A DNA stretch of 64,000 nt from Paracoccaceae bacterium (GTDB taxonomy: Bacteria; Pseudomonadota; Alphaproteobacteria; Rhodobacterales; Rhodobacteraceae): positions 434,001-498,000 of the forward strand of contig JACKKD010000002.1 in NCBI GenBank assembly GCA_020637675.1, written 5' to 3'. The translations under genes were made by a program, and so were the position numbers. Every line of letters starts with the position of its first letter. Within the stretch, counting starts at the first letter, position 1. Shown here piece by piece: positions 58,715 to 64,000 of the stretch. The notes below the pieces were generated by a model. It did not search any database and had not been told where the DNA came from. It was given only the letters and a program-made list of their open reading frames with translations.

Positions 58715-59005
58715 ATGCCCCCCTTGCGCGCACCGTGAGGGCGGGGCGCGCGGCCATGATTCGTTGTGGGTAAGGATCCCCGGAGGGAGAACTCGAAAGC
58801 AATGACATGGTGCTAAATCGCAACACCGGCGGGGTCAAGGAAGCCCGAACGTCCGTCGCGGGTTCATCTCGGATTCTTGCCGACGATGGACGGATTCCCG
58901 CCTATGTGGCCGAAATAAGGCACCCGCCGCAGCGGGATTCCGCCGAGGTTGCTGAGCCCCGGCGGGGAGCGCTACCAAGGGGACCGCATCCTGGGGAAGA
59001 CCGGC

Positions 59006-59335
59006 ATGATCGTCTATGGAATCACGAACTGCGACACCTGCCGCAAGGCCCGCGCGGCGCTGACGGCGGCGGGGCATGAGGTCAGCTTCCGAGACATTCG
59101 CGCCGAGCCGCTTGCCCCCGGCGAGCGGGACGAATTCGTTGCCGCTTTCGGGGACGCGATCCTCAACCGCTCCTCGGCGACCTGGCGGGGTCTCGACGCA
59201 GAAGCGCGGTCGGGGGCGGCCACCGTCCTGCTTGCCGCCCATCCGACGCAGATGAAACGGCCCGTGATCCGCGCGGATGGTGGTGCGCTGCATATCGGCT
59301 GGGGGTCGGCCACGCAGGCGGCGTTGCTGAAATGA
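59006..59335 (+). CDS. ArsC/Spx-family protein (CXXC type)
   Basis: A 109-residue thioredoxin-fold protein: MIVYGITNCDTCRKARAALTAAGHEVSFRDIR has the CXXC pair (Cys 10 and 13) of Spx/YffB-type proteins, then LNRSSATWRGLDAE and MKRPVIRADGG. It differs from the arsC-like gene at 52286 (single Cys). ATG 59006 has GGGGAAG upstream; the longer frame from 58949 is less likely. It may be a thiol oxidoreductase or regulator; the true function is unknown. The 291 bases before it hold no other clear gene. Confidence 0.83.
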   Translation: MIVYGITNCDTCRKARAALTAAGHEVSFRDIRAEPLAPGERDEFVAAFGDAILNRSSATWRGLDAEARSGAATVLLAAHPTQMKRPVIRADGGALHIGWGSATQAALLK

Positions 59336-59364
59336 AAAGCCCCGCCCGGTCGGCCGGGCGGGGC
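59335..59364 (-). terminator. Rho-independent terminator of the second cold-shock gene
   Basis: GCCCCGCCCGG (59339-59349) and CCGGGCGGGGC (59354-59364) form a perfect 11-bp stem around TCGG. Read on the minus strand it is followed by TTTT (59338-59335), just 24 bases past the csp stop. The end meets the stop codon of the convergent ArsC/Spx gene. Confidence 0.85.
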
Positions 59365-59387
59365 GGAATGATCGAGATCCGCGATGC

Positions 59388-59594
59388 TCAGAGGAGCTTG
59401 AGGTCGGACGCCGATGCACGGCCGTCCCGGCCGGACTGCATCTCGTAGGCAACCTTCTGGTTGTCCGAGAGCGTCTTCAGCCCCGCCCGTTCGACTGCGG
59501 AGATGTGCACGAACACATCCTTGCCGCCATCATCGGGCGCGATGAAACCATAGCCCTTCGTCGTGTTGAACCATTTCACGGTGCCCGTGGCCAT
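59388..59594 (-). CDS. cspA: Cold-shock protein 2
   Basis: A 68-residue CspA-type protein, paralogous to the one at 55893 (GTVKWFNTTKGYGFIAPD and GGKDVFVHISAVERAG). It has the same length and start. ATG 59594 has AGGGAG about 7 bases upstream; the 12 residues before it in the open frame are not part of the family. Terminator directly downstream. Confidence 0.95.
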   Translation of the reverse strand: MATGTVKWFNTTKGYGFIAPDDGGKDVFVHISAVERAGLKTLSDNQKVAYEMQSGRDGRASASDLKLL

Positions 59595-59742
59595 CCGTCT
59601 ACTCCCTATTAGGTCTCCCCGAGGCGACATTGCCTGGGGCCGTGCAGCCAGGTCTTTCGGTTCTTCCGGCTGCCCCGAGGAAGGGAGCGGTAGGAAAGTC
59701 TGCGTTCACGCCGGCGAAATGATGCGGGATTTCAGGCAAAAA

Positions 59743-60303
59743 TCAAGGATTTTGCGGAAACGGTGCATGGCGCTTCCGGGTAAGGACCCGGTCGAGCGAA
59801 ACCGGCCCCGCGCCGTGGAGGGCGAGCGCCAGGAGGAGGAAGGCCCATAGCGTGCGCTGGTCGAGAACGAGCGCACCGGACGCCGCGTCGAACCAGCGAC
59901 CGAGGTCGTCGCCGGCGACGCCGTGGCCGAGAACATCGGTGAGGCTCTGGACGAAGACGAAGCCGATCATGCCGAGCGCGGCGAGGCGCGTGAAGAGCCC
60001 GACAACGATAAGGAGCGGCAGAAACAGTTCGGCCATCGTGCCGGCCGTCGCAACGGCCCAGTGAAAGAGGCCGAGCTGCGAGGAATCGTAGCCGGCGGCC
60101 TCCATCGCCCTTGGGAAGATCTGCACGTAGGCGCCGTCGGAGGGCATCAGGAAGCCGAGGGGGCCGGGGCCGAGCTTCGTCGCCGCCGAGGACCAGAAAT
60201 ATACGAGGAGCACCGCGGCGAAGGTCGCCCGGGCGAGGCTGGGCACGAGCGCGGGCGCCAATCGGGACAACCCGCCGGCAAGGCGGTCGTAGAGCGCGAG
60301 CAT
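59743..60303 (-). CDS. bufD: DoxX-family membrane protein of the bufferin-type operon
   Basis: A 186-residue inner-membrane protein with four hydrophobic segments (FAAVLLVYFWSSAATKL, WAVATAGTMAELFLPLLIVVGLF, LAALGMIGFVFVQSLTDVLGHG and WAFLLLALALHGAG), matching the DoxX family (AELFLPLLIVVGLFTRLAALG). In MNIO-type operons it is the fourth gene. A role in redox or in export of the modified peptide is unclear. It starts 5 bases after the DUF2063 stop, so is translated with it. Confidence 0.85.
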   Translation of the reverse strand: MLALYDRLAGGLSRLAPALVPSLARATFAAVLLVYFWSSAATKLGPGPLGFLMPSDGAYVQIFPRAMEAAGYDSSQLGLFHWAVATAGTMAELFLPLLIVVGLFTRLAALGMIGFVFVQSLTDVLGHGVAGDDLGRWFDAASGALVLDQRTLWAFLLLALALHGAGPVSLDRVLTRKRHAPFPQNP

Positions 60304-60308
60304 GATCG

Positions 60309-61046
60309 TCAGTCTCCGGTCGAGAGGCCCGTGATTGCGTTGCCGCCGATCAGGAGGCCGAGTGTAGCGGTGAGGTCGAAGGCGGGGGCGGCGTCGAGCG
60401 CCTCGGCGACGGTCCTGCCGGCGCGAAGGGCCGCGACGAATGGCGCGGCGCCCGCGGGAAGGACCACGGGCTCGGGGTCGAACTCCGGGCGAAGGATCAG
60501 CACGTCCTGCGCCTCGACCGACGTCGGCACGGCGGTGCCGCGCATGTTGGCGGACCAGATCGCATGGACCGGCCAGCGCGACCTGAGGAGGCGGAGGGTC
60601 GGCGCGAGGGTAAGCCGGGCGGCGAGGAACCGCTCCGGCGCAAGCGACTGGAGTGTCCCGGGCGCCACCGCGTCGGCGTCGGCGGCGTGGTAGCTTTCGC
60701 GCAGCGCCAGTTCCAGTCGGGCGACATCCGCGAGGTAGGGCAGATGGGCGACGGGAGGAAAGGTTTCGAGGAAGGCCGGCATCGCTCCGCCGTAGAACAT
60801 CAGGACCGGCGAGGCGGGCGGATGGGCGCGCAGATGCTCGCGCGCCATGGCGGCGAAGAAGTCCTCGCCCACGAGCTTGCGCAAGGCCGGAAAGGCCTGC
60901 CTCAGCGCCTCGGTGAGCGAGACGGTGACGTTGTTGCGGTAGACGTCGAAGCGGCGCCCGGCGGGGCGGCCATCGGGGGCGGTCAGGCCCGGGGGCGCCA
61001 GCCGGGCGGGGTCGAGGAGGGCGGCACGGAACTCTGCCTGACTCAT
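60309..61046 (-). CDS. bufC: DUF2063 partner protein (HvfC/BufC-like)
   Basis: A 245-residue protein with an N-terminal DUF2063 putative DNA-binding-like domain: SQAEFRAALLDP, RRFDVYRNNVTVSLTEALRQAFPALRKLVGEDFF (the FxVYRNNV motif is diagnostic), then FLETFPPVAHLPYLADVARLE. In MNIO systems this is the partner protein that binds the precursor peptide or assists the enzyme. ATG 61046 overlaps the MNIO gene stop by ATGA. The C-terminal half is Ala-rich and variable. Confidence 0.88.
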   Translation of the reverse strand: MSQAEFRAALLDPARLAPPGLTAPDGRPAGRRFDVYRNNVTVSLTEALRQAFPALRKLVGEDFFAAMAREHLRAHPPASPVLMFYGGAMPAFLETFPPVAHLPYLADVARLELALRESYHAADADAVAPGTLQSLAPERFLAARLTLAPTLRLLRSRWPVHAIWSANMRGTAVPTSVEAQDVLILRPEFDPEPVVLPAGAAPFVAALRAGRTVAEALDAAPAFDLTATLGLLIGGNAITGLSTGD

Positions 61047-61897
61047 GCCGTCACCCGGTCGAGGATGCGGGCGGCGCGGGTGGCCTCGGCGGCAAGGACG
61101 GGCCAGTCGGGCACGTCGTTGTCCCATTCGATGAGCGTCGGTCGGGGTCCCGCCTTGCGAATTGTCTGCGCGTAGAGCTGCCAGACCGGATCGGTCACTT
61201 CCGAGCCATGCGCGTCGATGAGAAGGGCGGCGCCCGTGTCGTCCCTGTCTTCGTCATGGCCGCCGAGGTGGATTTCGCCGACGAGGTCATGGGGGAAACG
61301 CTCGATATAGTCGCAAGGGTCCGTCCGGCGGTTTGTGCAGGAGACGAAGACGTTGTTGACGTCGAGCAGAAGCCCGCAGCCCGTGCGCGCCGCAACCTCG
61401 GTCAGGAAGTCGATCTCGGCGATGCTGGTTTCGGCGAAGTCGAGATAGACCGAGGGGTTTTCCAGGAGCATCCTGCGGCCGAGTGCCTCCTGCACCTCGT
61501 CGATATGTTCGGCGACGCGCGCCAGCGTCGCCTCGGTATAGGGCAGGGGCAGGAGGTCGTTCAGGAAGGCCGCATCGTGCGTGGACCAGGCGAGGTGTTC
61601 CGAAAAGCTCGCCGGCTTCAGCCAGCCGCAGAGATGGCGGAGCCGGCCGAGATGGTCGCGGTCCAGCGGACCTTCGCCGCCGATGGAGAGGCCGACACCG
61701 TGCACCGAGAGCGGGAAGCGTTCCGCCAGGGCACGAAGTTGCGCGATCGGCCGGCCGCCGGCTCCCATGTAGTTTTCTGCATGGATTTCCAACCAGCCGA
61801 CCGGGAAAGTCTCGGCGAGGATGTTCGAAAAATGCTGCGGCTTGTAGCCGACACCCGGGTAGGGGGGCAGTCCGTTCATCGCGGTCCGGTCGAACAT
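61043..61897 (-). CDS. bufB: MNIO enzyme (DUF692), multinuclear non-haem iron oxygenase-like
   Basis: A 284-residue TIM-barrel enzyme of the DUF692 family, which modifies cysteines of RiPP precursors. The metal-site residues expected for MNIOs are visible: His 66 in SVHGVGLSIGG, Glu 100/His 101 in SEHLAWS, Glu 146/Asn 147 in LLENPSVYL, Asp 179 and Asn 181 in LLLDVNNVFVS, His 210/His 214 in EIHLGGHDE, Asp 228/His 230 in LIDAHGSEV and Glu 257 in LIEWDND. ATG 61897 has AAAAGGGGG upstream. It is between the precursor and the DUF2063 gene in a bufA-B-C-D order. Confidence 0.93.
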   Translation of the reverse strand: MFDRTAMNGLPPYPGVGYKPQHFSNILAETFPVGWLEIHAENYMGAGGRPIAQLRALAERFPLSVHGVGLSIGGEGPLDRDHLGRLRHLCGWLKPASFSEHLAWSTHDAAFLNDLLPLPYTEATLARVAEHIDEVQEALGRRMLLENPSVYLDFAETSIAEIDFLTEVAARTGCGLLLDVNNVFVSCTNRRTDPCDYIERFPHDLVGEIHLGGHDEDRDDTGAALLIDAHGSEVTDPVWQLYAQTIRKAGPRPTLIEWDNDVPDWPVLAAEATRAARILDRVTA

Positions 61898-61912
61898 CTC
61901 GTCCCCCTTTTA

Positions 61913-61947
61913 GGCCTTGGGGCCTCCCCGGTGGGGCCGGGAAGGCC
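61913..61947 (-). other. Hairpin between precursor and MNIO gene
   Basis: Outer arms GGCCTT (61913-61918) and AAGGCC (61942-61947) with GC-rich inner pairing (CCCC/GGGG) lie between the bufA stop and the bufB start. No U-tract follows on the minus strand, so it may be an attenuating or mRNA-protecting stem that keeps precursor message above enzyme message, as in many RiPP operons. Inferred. Confidence 0.55.
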
Positions 61948-61957
61948 GCGTGGCGGA

Positions 61958-62254
61958 TCAGCCCTGCGGCAGGTCGCGGTCGAGCGCCTCGAGCGAGCCC
62001 ATCCGGCCGTCCGGCAGTTCCATCGTGGTGCAGGTGCCGGCGGGCACGAGTTTCCAGGAATTGCCCTGATAGTCCACCTTGGAGGTGCCGGCGCAGGTCG
62101 TGCCGGGGCCGGCGGCGCAGTCGTTCTGGCCGGCGAGCGCCACGCCGAAGCACTTATCCTTGGCTTCCTGGGCGGCGGCCGGCACCGCGAGATGCGCCGC
62201 GAGCGCGGTGGCGAGCGAGGTTGCGACCGCGAGCGTCTTCATGGAATGCGACAT
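61958..62254 (-). CDS. bufA: Secreted cysteine-containing precursor peptide (bufferin-like, DUF2282)
   Basis: A 98-residue precursor with Sec signal peptide (about 1-29, LAVPAAAQ) and a mature part holding four cysteines at 35, 46, 54 and 75: KCFGVALAGQNDCAAGPGTT, TCAGTSKVDYQGNSWKLV and PAGTCTTMELPDG. This is the BufA1/DUF2282 pattern of copper-binding bufferins, in which an MNIO enzyme modifies cysteines. ATG 62254 is used (M27 of the longer frame; a further ATG, M5, lies at 62242). It is the first gene of the operon bufA-bufB-bufC-bufD. The 196 bases up to thrS should hold the promoter; I could not pick a sure ECF-type site. Confidence 0.85.
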   Translation of the reverse strand: MSHSMKTLAVATSLATALAAHLAVPAAAQEAKDKCFGVALAGQNDCAAGPGTTCAGTSKVDYQGNSWKLVPAGTCTTMELPDGRMGSLEALDRDLPQG

Positions 62255-62450
62255 GACTGGTTCCCTTGCTTGGTTTCGATCGTCGTTGGTTCGACGGAGC
62301 CAAGCTAGCGGGCAGGGTGCGTCACGATCCACTCACGAACCTGTGGCCCACGCGGCCGTGAACCCCTGCATGCCGCAGCGCCCGTCTGAACGCAGGCAAG
62401 CTCGCGCGGGCGCTGCGGCGCGGCGACGGCCGAAAACCCATGATAAAAGG

Positions 62451-64000
62451 CTAGCGGAGGTCCGGCGGCGCGGCCTCGGCAGCGAATGCTGCGACTGCAT
62501 CCGCCAGCGCCCGGGTTTCGGTCCGCGTTTCACCGAGGCGGCGGATTGAAACACTCCGCTCCTCGACCTCCTTCATGCCGATGGCGAGGATCACGGGGAC
62601 TTTTCCGACCGAGTGTTCGCGGACCTTGTAGTTGATCTTCTCGTTCCGCGTGTCGGCCTCCGCCCGAAGCCCAGCGGCGGTCAGCCTCGCCACGACCTCG
62701 GCCACGTAGTCGTCGGCATCCGAGACGATCGAGGCGACGACGATCTGCCGCGGCGCAAGCCAGAAGGGCATCCGGCCGGCATAGTTCTCGATCAGGATGC
62801 CGATGAACCGTTCGAAACTCCCGAGGATGGCGCGGTGCAGCATCACCGGACGATGCTTGGCGCCGTCCTCGCCGACATATTCGGCGCCGAGCCGGACGGG
62901 CAGGTTGAAGTCGGCCTGGAAGGTGCCGCACTGCCATTCCCGCCCGATCGCATCGGTGAGCTTGAAGTCGAGCTTCGGCCCGTAGAAGGCGCCTTCGCCG
63001 GGGTCGATCTCGAAATCGTTGGTGACCTTGCGGACCGCGTTCTCCAGAGCGGCCTCGGCCTTGTCCCAGACCGCATCCGAGCCTACCCGCACCTCGGGCC
63101 GGGTCGAGAGCTTCACGTCGAACTTGGCGAAGCCGAGATCGCGGTAGATCGACGACAGAAGCCCGATGAAGTTGGCGCATTCCGCCTCGATCTGGTCCTC
63201 GGTGCAGAAGATATGGGCGTCGTCCTGGGTGAAGCCGCGCACGCGCATCAGCCCGTGCATGGAGCCGGAGGATTCGTAGCGGTGGCACGATCCGAACTCG
63301 GCCAGGCGCAGCGGCAGGTCGCGGTAGGATTTCAGGCCCTGGTTGTAGACCTGCACATGGCAGGGGCAGTTCATCGGCTTCAGCGCGTTGACGCGCTTTT
63401 CCTTCGCCCCTTCCTCGTCCACCTCGACGATGAACATGTTCTCGCGGTAGGCCTCCCAGTGGCCCGACTTTTCCCACAGGATGCGGTCCACGACCTGCGG
63501 GGTCCTGATTTCCTTGTAGCCCGCTTTCCGCAACCGGCGGCGCATGTAATCCTCGAGCGCGCGGTAGATCGTCCAGCCGTTCGGGTGCCAGAAGACCATG
63601 CCCGGCGCTTCTTCCTGAAGGTGGAACAGCTCCATCTCGCGGCCGAGCTTCCTGTGGTCGCGCTTCGCGGCCTCTTCCAGCATCGTCAGATAGGCCTTGA
63701 GGTCATCGCGGTTCTTGAAGGCGACGCCGTAGATGCGCTGCAACTGCTTGTTGCGGTGATCGCCCCGCCAGTAGGCGCCGGCGACCGACATCAGCTTGAA
63801 GGCATCCGCCGGAAGCTGGCCGGTGTGCTGGAGGTGCGGGCCCCGGCAGAGATCCTGCCAGTGGCCGTGCCAATACATGCGCAGCGGCTCGTCGCCGGGG
63901 ATCGCCTCGATCAGTTCGACCTTGAAGGGTTCGTTCTTCCGGACATAGTGGTCGATGGCACGGGCGCGGTCCCAGACCTCGGTGCGGACCGGATCGCGCT
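62451..64000 (-). CDS. thrS: Threonyl-tRNA synthetase, 3' part (5' end outside window)
   Basis: ThrS charges tRNA-Thr. The frame is open to the last base, so at least the N-terminal TGS domain is missing here; about 515 residues are present. Class II core: motif 1/2 region APGMVFWHPNGWTIYRALEDYMRRRLRKAGY, zinc ligands in KPMNCPCHVQVYNQG (Cys), RGFTQDDAHIFC (His) and VMLHRAILGSFERFIGILIENYAG (His), and the anticodon-binding domain RQIVVASIVSDADDYVAEVVARL. Typical length about 640. It is transcribed toward the bufferin genes but separated by 196 bases. Confidence 0.96.
   Translation of the reverse strand, partial: RDPVRTEVWDRARAIDHYVRKNEPFKVELIEAIPGDEPLRMYWHGHWQDLCRGPHLQHTGQLPADAFKLMSVAGAYWRGDHRNKQLQRIYGVAFKNRDDLKAYLTMLEEAAKRDHRKLGREMELFHLQEEAPGMVFWHPNGWTIYRALEDYMRRRLRKAGYKEIRTPQVVDRILWEKSGHWEAYRENMFIVEVDEEGAKEKRVNALKPMNCPCHVQVYNQGLKSYRDLPLRLAEFGSCHRYESSGSMHGLMRVRGFTQDDAHIFCTEDQIEAECANFIGLLSSIYRDLGFAKFDVKLSTRPEVRVGSDAVWDKAEAALENAVRKVTNDFEIDPGEGAFYGPKLDFKLTDAIGREWQCGTFQADFNLPVRLGAEYVGEDGAKHRPVMLHRAILGSFERFIGILIENYAGRMPFWLAPRQIVVASIVSDADDYVAEVVARLTAAGLRAEADTRNEKINYKVREHSVGKVPVILAIGMKEVEERSVSIRRLGETRTETRALADAVAAFAAEAAPPDLR

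Noticed and set aside
62255..62450. ECF sigma-factor promoter for bufA
   Set aside because: Some GTGACG and CGTCGAA segments are present on the minus strand but their spacing (23 bases) does not fit a known ECF promoter.
1..64000. tRNA, rRNA, CRISPR arrays, insertion sequences or phage genes
   Set aside because: I read both strands for tRNA loops (GTTCGAATC-like), direct-repeat arrays and transposase motifs and found none.

Overview
The window is a 64 kb stretch of chromosome from a high-GC alphaproteobacterium, most likely a member of the Rhodobacteraceae (Rhodobacter/Defluviimonas/Paracoccus-like). The evidence is the gene order ddl-ftsQ-ftsA-ftsZ-lpxC-bamD-recN, the FtsZ C-terminal peptide ending in IPAFLRRQAN, FNR-type boxes of the form YTGATCCRGATCAA, the short alphaproteobacterial ProS, and several small proteins and lipoproteins of types I associate with this family. 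I see no tRNA, rRNA, insertion sequence, phage gene or CRISPR array. It reads as core chromosome with a few accessory islands. All assignments come from reading the sequence; no database search was run.

Layout. 1-8410: end of the division and cell-wall cluster, then outer-membrane biogenesis (lpxC, bamD) and recN. 8411-13403: a long imperfect palindrome, proS, a TetR/oxidoreductase divergent pair with two operator copies, and the lipoprotein exporter lolC/E-lolD. 13404-18386: an FNR-box-preceded pair of small cytochromes c followed by many small proteins (GFA-type, DGC zinc protein, GYD, entericidin-like lipoprotein, small membrane proteins). 18444-23623: glyA, nadK and a phosphorelay made of a soluble hybrid kinase with HPt and a LuxO-like sigma-54 activator. 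23792-28204: propionyl-CoA synthetase and malic enzyme, separated by a promoter region holding four TTTGCA-type boxes. 28338-33995: a VOC-cupin protein and a compact nucleoside salvage operon cdd-deoA-deoB-add-upp. 34062-39468: a SPOR protein, a degenerate M48-like membrane protein, an acyl-CoA synthetase, an EamA permease and a sulfotransferase. 39534-48641: a run of minus-strand genes for fatty-acid or related acyl-CoA degradation (bifunctional hydratase/dehydrogenase, thiolase, two cupins, GST, acyl-CoA dehydrogenase) headed by two MerR regulators. 48705-55705: a 10TM metal-transporter-like protein, two thioesterases, a MATE pump, an ArsC-like protein that appears to start at CTG, pyrD, and an unusual 5'-nucleotidase-like exported protein. 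55893-59594: two cold-shock genes flanking an RTX-type repeat gene broken by a frameshift and two paralogous small proteins. 59743-62254: a four-gene operon encoding a cysteine-containing secreted precursor, an MNIO (DUF692) enzyme, a DUF2063 partner and a DoxX protein, i.e. a bufferin-type RiPP system. The window ends inside thrS.

How it fits together: carbon entering as propionate or fatty acids is activated (prpE, acyl-CoA ligase), degraded by the beta-oxidation block and balanced by malic enzyme. The promoter motifs suggest acyl-CoA-responsive control (ScfR-like boxes at prpE, MerR/LiuR-like palindrome at the acyl-CoA dehydrogenase operon) and oxygen control (FNR boxes). The most interesting accessory system is the MNIO/bufferin-like operon at 59743-62254.
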